Assembly (NCBI GenBank): GCA_029865265.1
Contig: JAOUHG010000010.1
Coordinates: 1-64,000, forward strand
DNA length: 64,000 nt
Source: Candidatus Krumholzibacteriia bacterium
Lineage (GTDB): Bacteria; Krumholzibacteriota; Krumholzibacteriia; WVZY01; JAKEHA01
Reading direction: 5' to 3'
Shown: positions 32,788-41,549 of the stretch, piece by piece
Layout of the letters: each line of letters begins with the position of its first letter
How positions within the stretch are numbered: the first letter of the stretch is position 1
The notes under the pieces: model-generated
Seen by the model: the letters and a program-made list of their open reading frames with translations, nothing else
What the model was told of the DNA's origin: nothing
Database searches by the model: none
Position numbers and translations under genes: made by a program

Positions 32788-35136
32788 CTAGTGCAACAGG
32801 ACCACCTTGCGCACCGCCTTGGCGTCCCCCGCGCGGATGCGCACGAAGTAGATGCCGGCCGGCATGGGAATGCTCTCTTCGTTGCGCCCGTCCCAGCGCA
32901 GGGTGAGCACGTCCTCGAACTGCGGCTGGTCCGCGAGCTGGCGGATGCGCCGCCCGCGCACGTCGTATACATCCACCTGCACCTGCGTGGCCAGTCGTTG
33001 CGAGGCGCGCGGTTCGCCACTGTAGGTGCGCGGCACCTGGATGGAGAACGTGATGTTGCCGTTGGACGGGTTGGGCGCGATGCCGCTCACCAGCTCACCT
33101 GACCCGGGTGGAATGGCCGCGGTCTGGCCCACGATCTGAGACTGCGACTGATAGGTCTGCGTCCCGTTCTCGACCGGCAGTGTGAACGTTCCCACCACGT
33201 AGTAGCGGTAGTCCCGCCCCGGTTCGACATTGAGGTCGGTGTGGTGGTAGGGCACGAACCCGGCCGTTCCCGGCCCCGAGGGGGTCACGTTCTCGGCGAT
33301 GCGCAAACCGGGCAGTTCCTCCCCCGGTTCCAGCCGGTACACGTCGAACCGGGTTCCGAAAACGTCCCCGGCGGTTTCCCACCCCAGGTCGATGCGGTTG
33401 TGTTTCACCACCGCGCCAATGTGTGTGTAGTTGACGCCGGTGAAGTAGATCTTCTTGGAATACGCGGGCCCCTGATAGCCGACCGAGTTGCGGGCCCGGA
33501 CGGCGACGGCACTCAGTCCCACCGATGCGAGCGTGATGGGCAGTTCGAACTCCTCCACCACTTCGTCGAGGTGTCCGTCCAGGGGCGTCAGGTTGACCCC
33601 GGCGCTTGCGCCGAGGGAAAGCTTCACCTCACCCAGCGGGGCCGCATAGTCCGCTCGGAACTCCGGATCCTGGGCGCGGTTCCGGTTGGGGACCGCGTGC
33701 GAAACCACACGAAAGCGCAGCGTGAACTGGTTGGTGGTGACCGTCTCCGCGCCCGCCGGCTCGAAGATCACCTCCGGCGCGGCCTCGAAGATGTCCGGAT
33801 AGCCGTTGTTGTTGTTGTCGATCACACCCAGGTGCCCCCGGCTGTACCGGCACCAGGGCCGGTCCTGGCCGATGCGCGACCACGTGTGCATGATGCAGGG
33901 GGTGACGGCCTCGCAGCGCAATTCCTCGCCGCTCGGGCCGGTCATCGAGATGTTCCCGTTCCGGTAGTTGAGATAGCCGGAGGTGTCGCCGCAACCGCCC
34001 GGCGCACCCGGGTACTCGTCGAGCGTCCAGAAGCAGTGCCCCACCTCGTGCTGCACGATCTTGGAGTACACCAGCGTCTCACCGATGTTGTTGGGATCGC
34101 CACCGGCCGGGAACGGCTCCACCATGTACGGACCACCGAGATTGGCGTACGCGGTGTAGTTGGCGTTTCCGTCTCCGAAGCGATGGAAGGGCGAGGTGCG
34201 CGCGCACGCGATGAACGACGTGACCACCCAGCGGGTGCGGAACCTCGTCCGCTCACTCTCGTTGAACTCGTGCACGATCCCCAGCGAGTTGTTGCTCTGC
34301 TGACCCCAGCCGAGCGTGCGCATCACATCGTTGATCCATAACTCGTCGTTGGACATGTCGTGGGAACGGGGCTCGTAGCCGGTGGGGACCCGTTCGATCA
34401 GGTTGAAGGTGGTATTGATGTCCATCTGCGTCCACTCCTGCCAAGCGAGGAACGCGCCCGCCGAACCGATGCGCGCCTCGCGCATGTCGTCGTCGGACCA
34501 GTTCTCCCGGTCGGGCTCCCGGGTTCCATCGCTCTCCGGAAAGATGAACGTGGCCAGGATGCTCCCCGTCATGATCTCGGAATTCTGATTCATGTTGCGG
34601 GCGGGCTGGGGACGGGGCGCGTCGCCGCGCAGCGCCATGGAGCGCTCCACCTCGCGCTGGATCTCGCGCACCTTCTCCGGCGGCGTGGTGAGCACCACGC
34701 AGTCCAGCGGATCGACGGCGCCCGCGGCGCCGGGGGCCGCGGCATCGGGCGCACGCTCGGCGAGTGCGTAGGCGTCCGCAATCCACCCCCACGACTCCGA
34801 CGCGGCGCGCAGCGGCGCACTGCCGGGACCCGCCGGCTCCGGGGCGAACGCCGCCGGCACGGTCAACGCGGCCGCCACGCCGGGCGGTACACTGCAAACG
34901 ATCACACGGTCCTGCACGAAGAGGTTGACGTTCCACGCGCCGGCCGCGATCAGCGCGTCGCGGAACGTGACCGCGTCTTCGACGGTCGCGCCGGCGCCGA
35001 TGAAGTATGTGCGCTCGCCAACATCGGCGGGACGCGCGCGCACCTCCAGGATCTCCGTCCTGCTGGCATTCGTTGCCGCCGGAAGCAGCATGACGACCGC
35101 GGCGAGCGCGGCAACCGTTCCATGGATTCGCTTCAT
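32788..35136 (-). CDS. secreted zinc metallopeptidase-like protein with type IX-like sorting domain
   Basis: 782 residues with a signal peptide (MKRIHGTVAALAAVVMLLPA). The middle contains IVQHEVGHCFWTLDEY, an HExxH zinc motif followed by an acidic DEY as in M64-like peptidases, and TPCIMHTWSRI, which may be the Met-turn. A beta-sandwich/fibronectin-like region follows. The tail has IAPNPSNGNITFSI, VYDVRGRRIRQL, AGIYFVRI and ends RKVVLLH, the same sorting pattern as two other proteins in this window. An in-frame GTG 12 bases upstream is an alternative start. Confidence 0.8.
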   Translation of the reverse strand: MKRIHGTVAALAAVVMLLPAATNASRTEILEVRARPADVGERTYFIGAGATVEDAVTFRDALIAAGAWNVNLFVQDRVIVCSVPPGVAAALTVPAAFAPEPAGPGSAPLRAASESWGWIADAYALAERAPDAAAPGAAGAVDPLDCVVLTTPPEKVREIQREVERSMALRGDAPRPQPARNMNQNSEIMTGSILATFIFPESDGTREPDRENWSDDDMREARIGSAGAFLAWQEWTQMDINTTFNLIERVPTGYEPRSHDMSNDELWINDVMRTLGWGQQSNNSLGIVHEFNESERTRFRTRWVVTSFIACARTSPFHRFGDGNANYTAYANLGGPYMVEPFPAGGDPNNIGETLVYSKIVQHEVGHCFWTLDEYPGAPGGCGDTSGYLNYRNGNISMTGPSGEELRCEAVTPCIMHTWSRIGQDRPWCRYSRGHLGVIDNNNNGYPDIFEAAPEVIFEPAGAETVTTNQFTLRFRVVSHAVPNRNRAQDPEFRADYAAPLGEVKLSLGASAGVNLTPLDGHLDEVVEEFELPITLASVGLSAVAVRARNSVGYQGPAYSKKIYFTGVNYTHIGAVVKHNRIDLGWETAGDVFGTRFDVYRLEPGEELPGLRIAENVTPSGPGTAGFVPYHHTDLNVEPGRDYRYYVVGTFTLPVENGTQTYQSQSQIVGQTAAIPPGSGELVSGIAPNPSNGNITFSIQVPRTYSGEPRASQRLATQVQVDVYDVRGRRIRQLADQPQFEDVLTLRWDGRNEESIPMPAGIYFVRIRAGDAKAVRKVVLLH

Positions 35137-35208
35137 CGCTTCTTGCACCGGACCTTTCCGCCTGGCCGGGCATCGCCGGGGGGGGCGACGCGGCGGCAGG
35201 CGCCTCGT

Positions 35209-36027
35209 TCAGGGGGACGGGAGCAGCGGCCTTGCACCGTCGCCGAAGGCGACGAGCACGCTGGTCGTCCGGGACTCGCGCGGCCCCGTTTCCGGGATTC
35301 CCTTCACCGCGGGGACGGTGCGGGTCTCGCGCACGCGTTCGATTTCGCAGCGCGCCAGGTGAAAGACGGGCACATCCGGGGATCGCCACACCTTGACCCG
35401 GTCCACATTGCGCTGCATCAGCTTCACGTTTCCCGCGGGAATCTCGCGGGCAACGACCTTCTCGAACTGCCGCATGTCGCCGGCAATCTCACCGGCGGGG
35501 GTTGAAATCACGACATCGGGCGTAATGAGCCAGTCGTTTTCGGAGGTGGGGTTTACGATCGTGAGCCGTGTCAGGTTGCGGGGATCACCCTGCTCGACCG
35601 GGGCACGGCCTCGTTTAATATAAAGCCGGCTGACGTACTGGTAAAGGGAGTCCCCGGGGGTCATGGTGCGCACGGCCCCGGAAACCAGGAAACGGGCGAC
35701 GTCCCGGTCCCCGGCCGGGCTCCGGGCGGGGCCGGCCTCGATCTCCAGCCACCAGGCATCCTGGCCCTTTTCGCGGGCCACGACGGCCAGGTACACCTCG
35801 CTCGAGTCGGTCTGCCCCATGGCCTCGTCGATCACCACGTAACGGCACCAGCGGCCGACGGTGAAGTCCACGTCGCGGATATCGATGCCCGGCAGGAGGA
35901 GCGATCCCGGCGAGTCGGCCCGCACCGGGGGCGCGGCCGCACAGAGAAGGAGGGTGGCGGTGACGAGGGCGGCGCGGCTAGTGCGCCACCCTGGGCCAGT
36001 CGGTGTCGAAATCGAAATCCGGATCAT
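35209..36027 (-). CDS. secreted protein of unknown function
   Basis: 272 residues. The N-terminal part (TSRAALVTATLLLCAAAPPVRA) is a signal peptide. The mature domain begins FTVGRWCRYVVIDEAMGQTD and continues as a beta-rich protein with repeated YLAVVAREKG/VFHLARCEIERV-type strands. No family recognised. It overlaps the end of the metallophosphatase-cytochrome gene by 50 bases, with GGAG 4 bases before its ATG. This suggests coupling and a shared periplasmic task. Confidence 0.6.
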   Translation of the reverse strand: MIRISISTPTGPGWRTSRAALVTATLLLCAAAPPVRADSPGSLLLPGIDIRDVDFTVGRWCRYVVIDEAMGQTDSSEVYLAVVAREKGQDAWWLEIEAGPARSPAGDRDVARFLVSGAVRTMTPGDSLYQYVSRLYIKRGRAPVEQGDPRNLTRLTIVNPTSENDWLITPDVVISTPAGEIAGDMRQFEKVVAREIPAGNVKLMQRNVDRVKVWRSPDVPVFHLARCEIERVRETRTVPAVKGIPETGPRESRTTSVLVAFGDGARPLLPSP

Positions 36028-37411
36028 CGGTCTCCGTGTGGCATTTGACACAACTCTCCACCGCGCGGCCGGCGTAGTTGCCGTCGCGCGTGTGCTCGCT
36101 GCCGGGCCCGTGGCACGCCTCGCACTGCACGTCGACCAGGTCGACCAGCGCGCCGCGCGCACGAACCCCGGAGAAGCCGCCGGCATCTCCATAACCGGTC
36201 ACGTGGCAACCCACGCAGTTGGTGTCGCGATGCACGAACTGCGACGAGAGGGTGACGTAGGCGCGCGCGTGCGCCGTGCCCATGTAGACCTCGAACTCCT
36301 CGAGGTGGCACGACTGGCAGGCCGCCACGCCCAGGTAGCGGTTACCACCCGGCACGTCGTCGGCGCGCTTCAGCTGTTCCCGCGCGTAGAGTTCCTTCTG
36401 GCTCTCGCGGTTCTCCGCGTCGAACGCGTCGAGCAGCTTCGCCATCTCCGGGTCATCCGGGAACGATGCGATCAGCGGATAGACGCGGTTGCGGTAGCCC
36501 TCCATCTTGCCGCCGGAGAGCTGGATGCCCAGTTCGCCAATGTGCATCCCCTGGTAGGTGGCGCGCACCAGCGCCGTCTTCCCCACCATCACCGGCTCTC
36601 CCAGGGGGCGGCCCTGCGGGTCGTGCCCCAGCACCATGAAGTCGATGCCGTCCACCGCTTCGGCCAGCGCTGCCGCCTCATCCTGCGACATGTGCGCGAG
36701 AACGACCAGGATGTCGCAGGCCGCCCGCAGTTCCGGAACCACGGCGCGGGCGGCATCCGCCGGATCCTCGATGACGTAGGTGAGGCTCTCCACCTGCTTC
36801 GGCGCCTCTCCCACCCCGCGCGCCGCGCGGGTGGCCGGGGAGAGCAAGCCCAGGAATCCAAAGCGCGTTCCCGCGCGCTCGACGATGACGTAGGGGGGAA
36901 ATGCGGTCCCCCGCTTGTCGGCGGTCTTGTCCGCCCGCCCGCCGGTTCGAACCCGCAGCGAATCCCCCCGCGCCACCAGGTTGGCGCACACCACCGGCAG
37001 GTGGTAGCTGCGGGCGTCCTTGACCAGGGCGGCCAGCCCGAAGTTGAGATCCATCTCGCCGATACCCACCGCGTCGTAGCCCAGCACCTCCATCATCCTG
37101 GCCACGAAGTGCGACTTGGCCTCGTTGAACACGTCGGCGGTGCCATAGAAGTCCCCCGCCGTGCACACCACGACCGGCGCCGGCATGGCCCTCAGATCCT
37201 TGTACAACCTCGCCCGCCGGGCGAGACCGCCAGAGGCGGTGGCGTGTCACCCACAGGGGCGGTAGTACGCGCGCGTGTCGCTCTCGTAGATCAAGCGCGC
37301 GTCCGGCTCCGGCGGCGCCGCCGGTGGCGGCGACTGCGCGGACCCGAACACGGCGGCGAGAAGCACCGCGACCAGCGTGTAGCGCCCGTGGGACATCGGA
37401 TGGGTACTCAT
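35978..37411 (-). CDS. putative selenoprotein: periplasmic metallophosphatase fused to tetraheme cytochrome c, with in-frame TGA (Sec55)
   Basis: Read from ATG 37411 (MSTHPMSHGRYTLVAVLLAA, signal peptide) the frame meets TGA at 37247-37249 as codon 55. It then continues without another stop to 35978, 477 residues in all. Around the TGA the translation is RPCG-U-HATASGGLARRARL. In related metallophosphatase-cytochromes the motif is PCGC-x5-GGLARR, so the TGA replaces the second Cys. Metallophosphatase segments follow (CTAGDFYG, GIGEMDLNFG, VLAHMSQDE, MVLGHDPQG), then four CxxCH heme sites: CQSCH, CVGCH, CEACH and CVKCH. Starting at TTG 37207, as a naive reading would, removes the signal peptide needed for heme attachment. 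A stem-loop at 37214-37239 fits a bacterial SECIS. Confidence 0.78.
37214..37249 (-). promoter_or_regulatory. SECIS-like stem-loop with the recoded TGA
   Basis: mRNA order: UGA (37249-37247), 7 bases, CCGCC (37239-37235), bulge UCU, GGCG, loop GUCU, CGCC, one C, GGCGG (37218-37214). The lower five and upper four pairs are perfect, with a U-containing asymmetric bulge. GGUCU begins 18 bases after UGA, the same spacing and loop sequence I recall for E. coli fdhF, and the first codon after UGA is CAC in both. Confidence 0.65.
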
Positions 37412-37417
37412 GCCACA

Positions 37418-37423
37418 AATATA
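37418..37423 (-). promoter_or_regulatory. -10 box abutting the selenoprotein start
   Basis: TATATT on the minus strand ends 6 bases before the ATG at 37411. No ribosome-binding site fits, so a leaderless mRNA is possible. Confidence 0.35.
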
Positions 37424-37485
37424 TCACGCCGGCATGCGCAATCGCAACTGATTGCAGGGAATTAAGTTGGGAGGGTTGCCGCGGC

Positions 37486-37524
37486 AGAAAAAGAGCAGGC
37501 GGGGCGCCGGGCGCTCCGCCTGCC
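37486..37524 (-). terminator. rho-independent terminator after the HU gene
   Basis: On the minus strand GCAGGCGG and CCGCCTGC form the base of a GC-rich hairpin (37495-37523), followed by CTCTTTTTCT. It lies about 25 bases after the HU stop codon. Confidence 0.8.
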
Positions 37525-37548
37525 AGGAATAGACCGTAAACGGTCCCC

Positions 37549-37842
37549 TTACACCTTGACGCGGTCCTTCAATGCACGGCCCGCTGAGAATGCCGGGAAC
37601 TTGGTCGCCGGAATCTCAATGGTCGCGCCCGTCTGCGGATTCCGTCCTTCCCGCTTCTTCCGCCTGCGGATCTGGAACGTTCCGAAGCCCGTGATCTGGA
37701 CCTTGCGACCCGACTTGAGCTCGTTGGCGATGATGCCGTTCTTGGGAGTGGTGCTGAAAATCGCATCGACGACGCTCTTGGCGTCCTTCATCGTAAGCCC
37801 GGTCTTCTGCGCTACGCGTTCGATCAGCTCGGTTTTGTTCAT
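37549..37842 (-). CDS. hup: HU-family DNA-binding protein
   Basis: 97 residues. [17 protein letters not shown] and [20 protein letters not shown], then [16 protein letters not shown], are the full HU/IHF signature including the DNA-binding arm with the conserved Pro. It forms dimers that bend DNA in the nucleoid. A strong AAGGAGGTGA ribosome-binding site, its own promoter and a terminator make it a monocistronic, highly expressed gene. Confidence 0.96.
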   Translation of the reverse strand: MNKTELIERVAQKTGLTMKDAKSVVDAIFSTTPKNGIIANELKSGRKVQITGFGTFQIRRRKKREGRNPQTGATIEIPATKFPAFSAGRALKDRVKV

Positions 37843-37872
37843 AGAGTCACCTCCTTCCCGTTCTCATGCGGA

Positions 37873-37901
37873 CTCTATCGACCCACAAAAAAACGTGTCA
37901 A
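37873..37901 (-). promoter_or_regulatory. promoter of the HU gene
   Basis: Minus-strand TTGACA and ATAGAG are spaced by 17 bases, about 30 bases upstream of the start codon. AAGGAGGTGA follows in the leader. Confidence 0.6.
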
Positions 37902-37976
37902 CACTTATTCCGGGGTTCTTGGCGTGGCGACGGCCCGTTTCCGGTCCGGTCACGCGCGTGCCCCGGCGGGTGCGGA

Positions 37977-40900
37977 TCAGAACTGGCCGATCAGCCCGCT
38001 GCCGACGCCCCGATCGCCCGATTCGCCATAGAGATCCGGGTGCGCCTTCAGCGCGATTCTGAAGTAGTACTGCCATTCGTCACCGAGCTGCTGGCGGGAG
38101 AAGCTGATGGCCCAGCAGTGCAGGTCGCGGGTGATGCCGAAGTTCTGGCCGTTGAGCTGCAGCCGCTCCACGTCGTAGATGGTGGAGTAGTCGATGCGCC
38201 AGTTTTCGGTGAGTTTGATGTCCCAGCCCACGCGCATGGTCGAACTGGCGATGCCGTTGGCGCCCTTGCTGTAACTGAACCCGAGGGAGAGGCTCCACGG
38301 CTGGCGGCCCTCCTTGAGCCCCAGTTCCCCACCCATGGGCCGCTCCTCGCCGAACTCCCCGGTCTGGCTGAACTGGACACCCCCGGCGGCGAATTCGCTG
38401 GGTGAGGTGCGGGTGGTATCGGCGCTGTCGGCAGCCGCCACCACGTTGAGTTCCTTCACCTCCACCACCGACGAGCGCCCGAAGGGGTGCGAGCCGCGGA
38501 TGGCGAAACCGGCGGTGGCGCTGGTGTTGAGGATGTCGAAGTTGTACGGATCGACGGTGTGGTTGAGCGAGATGTTGGCGCCCGCGATCACCGTGTTGAA
38601 CGTGCTGCTGATGTTCGACCAGGCGCGGTTCTGCGGAAGGTCCGGCGTGTAACGCGTGCCCAGGTTCCAGATCACCACGCCCGAGAGCTTCTGCATCTCC
38701 TCTTCGCCGCTCGACGACGTGTCCGGGCGGGCGATCTTGATGTCGATGGAGTTGCGCAGACCCAGCGCCACCGACTGTTGGCGGGGCCGCTCGTTGCGCG
38801 GGGGCGTGTAGTTGTACGACGCCGACGGCGTGAGCGTGTGGCGGATGCCGCGCAGCCGGCCGATGCGCGGGTAGAAGGTGCCGAAGAAGTTGGTGTTGGC
38901 GTTGGCACCCAGGCTCCAGTTGAACTCGTTGTTGGTGGTGAGCGAGTCCAGCGCGGCAACCGAGAGGGTGTCGATGACCCCGCCGATGGTCCGGTACTCG
39001 TCGTGCGCCTCGCGCTGGTAGTCGGTGCGCGTGGTGGCGAAGTTCATGCCCAGGGTGGGTGACAGCGTGACGAAGCGGACCCGCTGCGGACTGGAAAAGT
39101 TGAGCGCGGCGCGGCCGGAGGTCACGTCGGTGGTTTCGAAGAGCCTCTCGTTCACGCGGCGGTTGGCGGACACCGCCGGCGAGTAGCGCGTGTTCTTGAG
39201 CAGGCTCTCCCAGAATCCCTCCGCCGTGCCGGAGTTGGACCCGAACCACAGGTTGCGCGACGGAATCGACACCGAGATGTCGGGCAGGGTCATGTCCAGC
39301 ACGACGGCGCGCGGGTCGGTGATGTTGAGGTTCTGGGTGCGGCTGGCCGAGGCGCTGAAACCCACCGTGTCCCAGCTCTTGCGCACGCTCACCGTGGAGC
39401 GGATGGAGCGATCGATGTAGCGCTGCACGTTGTCGATGGTATTGATACTCTGCGGCGCCTCGTCGCTGGAAACGAAACGCAACTGCGCGTCGAGGGTGAA
39501 GCGCTGTCCCAGGTTCTGATTGTGCGAGCCGTCGAAGGTCCACTCCGTGCTCTGGTCCTGCAGATCCTTGTAGTACGAAAAGTTCAAGCCGCCGCGAAAG
39601 CGGTAGCGCAGCGCATACCGGTTCTGGACATGCATGCGCCACGAGCGATCCTCGTTGAAGTCGGTGACGAAGGTGAAATCGGTGTAGTCGTTGGTGGCCC
39701 AGTAGTAGCCGATGTTGCGGATGAAGCGCCCCGACGAGCCGGTGACGCCGAACTCGATGTCGGGCCGCAGAAAGCCGGACTTGCGCCCGCGGCTGATGCT
39801 GTTGGCCATGAAGGGCAGCACGAAGACCGGCGTATCCCCGATGTGCAGCCAGATGGGCCCGGTGAACACCTTGTCGTCGGGGTAGACCTTCATGGTGCGC
39901 GCCGAGAAGTGGAAGTGTGGCCTGGCGAGATCGCAGGTGGTGTAGTACGAGTTCCACACCTTCATCTCGTTTTCGCCCACCTTGGCCATGTTCTCGCCGC
40001 TGTAGTACCCCTGCTCGTACTTCGTGGACCCGGATGTCACCAGGCCGGTCTCGGAATCCATGTCGTAGCCCATGCGCTGGCCCAGCAGCTTCTGGCCGGT
40101 CTCGGTGAGCACCGGGCTGCCGTCGGCGTCCAGGATCTGCAGGTCGTAGTAATAGGTGATGGTCTCGCCGGAAAGCTCGCTGTTGCGATAGCGCACGCGT
40201 GCGCCGTCGTGCAGCACCAGCTGCTTCTTCTCGGAGTAGTACTGCACGTGATCGGCGGCGTAGGCCACTTCGTCGCCGCGCTTGGTGAAGTCCACGTAGG
40301 TGAGCAGCGTGTCTTCGGCGGCGCGCAGGCTGTCCGCGGTTTCGTTGAACGCCAGATCGACGTAGCGATACACGCCGTCCGCGTTTCCGGCCACGTCTAC
40401 GTAGTCTATGGCGCGCTCGCCGAAACGGAAGAACATCTGCTGGCCGCGCACGGAATTGCTCTCGATCTTGCGCGGGTTGTCGGGGAAGTACTCCGACGAC
40501 GCGTCACCGCGCACGCGCAGCGAGTCCACCCCGCTGCCCTGCATGTAGAGCGTCATCGCATTGCCGCGGATGCGGCTGTCGCGGTTGATGGTCATGGAGT
40601 CGGTGGCCGCCTCCACGATCTCCGCCTTGCCCTCGACGTCCACCTGGTAGATCTCGTTTTCGTTGTAGTACGCGATCATGCGCTCCCCGCGCATGGTGGT
40701 GTTGGCCTGGCGCGCGATGGGGTTGCCGTACAGCTCGATGCGCTTGAGGTCGTCGAACACCATGGCCGAGTCGCACTGGGTCACGGTGTTGCCCTTGATG
40801 ATGCGAACCCGGTAGTAGGCGGTGGCGCGCGAGCTGTCCGGAAACACGCGCATGGTGTCGGCCACCACGTTCACCGGCTCGGGGTCGTTGGGCCCGGAGA

Positions 40901-41549
40901 TCAGCACGGGGTCGCGGTCGATCACACCCTCGCCGCGGTTGCGGTGGTAGACCCCGTGGCGGCCGCGCACCACGATGCCCTGGTTCTCGCTGGTCAGTTC
41001 GACGTTGCCAAACGCCTCTGCCCGCCCCACGCCGCGCTCGTAGAGCAGCCGGTCGGTCTTGAGCACGGAGGTGGAGTCGCGCGCCACCACGTTGCCGACC
41101 AGCCACGCCTGCCCGGTGGTGCGCGAGTAGCGCGCCTCGTCGCAGGTGATCACCCAGCCCGGGTCCACGATGCGCACGTTCTTGCGCAGGATGGCGAGGT
41201 CCTCGTTCTGCCGGTACTCGCCTTCCGAGCCGGTCATGGTCATGTCGCCCTGCAGCACCTTCACGTTGCCGTCGAGGAGGGTCAGGCGCTGGATCGAATA
41301 GGACAGGCCGTGGTCTGCGTTGAGGGTGACGTCGCCGTGCACGACGACCACGTTGTCGATGAGTTCCAGGATGGTTTCGCCGCCGGTGCTGCGCAGCGTG
41401 CTGCGGTCGGCGTTGACGTCGAAGTAGTCCGCCTCGCCGGTCTGTTGCGCGGCCCCCCGGTCGGCGGCGGCCTGCGCGGCGAGAACCGCGGCGGCGCACA
41501 GGGCCACGTAGCGGAGGCGTGATCGGAGGTCAACGGGTCTCGTCGGCAT
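37977..41549 (-). CDS. lptD: LPS-assembly outer-membrane protein LptD
   Basis: 1190 residues, longer than E. coli LptD (784). A signal peptide (LRYVALCAAAVLAAQAAADR) leads into several LptA/OstA-like jellyroll repeats with patterns such as LELIDNVVVVHGDVTL and LYGNPIARQANTTMRGERM (about 45-420). The large barrel follows, with VLPFMANSISRGRKSGFLRP near its start. The last residue is Phe (LIGQF), as expected for a BAM substrate. Together with LptE it would insert LPS into the outer leaflet. Other lpt genes are not in the window. Confidence 0.92.
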   Translation of the reverse strand: MPTRPVDLRSRLRYVALCAAAVLAAQAAADRGAAQQTGEADYFDVNADRSTLRSTGGETILELIDNVVVVHGDVTLNADHGLSYSIQRLTLLDGNVKVLQGDMTMTGSEGEYRQNEDLAILRKNVRIVDPGWVITCDEARYSRTTGQAWLVGNVVARDSTSVLKTDRLLYERGVGRAEAFGNVELTSENQGIVVRGRHGVYHRNRGEGVIDRDPVLISGPNDPEPVNVVADTMRVFPDSSRATAYYRVRIIKGNTVTQCDSAMVFDDLKRIELYGNPIARQANTTMRGERMIAYYNENEIYQVDVEGKAEIVEAATDSMTINRDSRIRGNAMTLYMQGSGVDSLRVRGDASSEYFPDNPRKIESNSVRGQQMFFRFGERAIDYVDVAGNADGVYRYVDLAFNETADSLRAAEDTLLTYVDFTKRGDEVAYAADHVQYYSEKKQLVLHDGARVRYRNSELSGETITYYYDLQILDADGSPVLTETGQKLLGQRMGYDMDSETGLVTSGSTKYEQGYYSGENMAKVGENEMKVWNSYYTTCDLARPHFHFSARTMKVYPDDKVFTGPIWLHIGDTPVFVLPFMANSISRGRKSGFLRPDIEFGVTGSSGRFIRNIGYYWATNDYTDFTFVTDFNEDRSWRMHVQNRYALRYRFRGGLNFSYYKDLQDQSTEWTFDGSHNQNLGQRFTLDAQLRFVSSDEAPQSINTIDNVQRYIDRSIRSTVSVRKSWDTVGFSASASRTQNLNITDPRAVVLDMTLPDISVSIPSRNLWFGSNSGTAEGFWESLLKNTRYSPAVSANRRVNERLFETTDVTSGRAALNFSSPQRVRFVTLSPTLGMNFATTRTDYQREAHDEYRTIGGVIDTLSVAALDSLTTNNEFNWSLGANANTNFFGTFYPRIGRLRGIRHTLTPSASYNYTPPRNERPRQQSVALGLRNSIDIKIARPDTSSSGEEEMQKLSGVVIWNLGTRYTPDLPQNRAWSNISSTFNTVIAGANISLNHTVDPYNFDILNTSATAGFAIRGSHPFGRSSVVEVKELNVVAAADSADTTRTSPSEFAAGGVQFSQTGEFGEERPMGGELGLKEGRQPWSLSLGFSYSKGANGIASSTMRVGWDIKLTENWRIDYSTIYDVERLQLNGQNFGITRDLHCWAISFSRQQLGDEWQYYFRIALKAHPDLYGESGDRGVGSGLIGQF

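Noticed and set aside
32588-32791. 67-codon frame with ATG overlapping the stop of the secreted gene
   Set aside because: The Arg/Ser-rich product shows no structure and the segment looks decayed; coupling is probably coincidental.
35978-37207. Open frame beginning at TTG 37207 as the full gene
   Set aside because: It would lack a signal peptide, although a c-type cytochrome needs export, and it cuts the GGLARR motif off from its PCG half. Reading through the TGA restores both.
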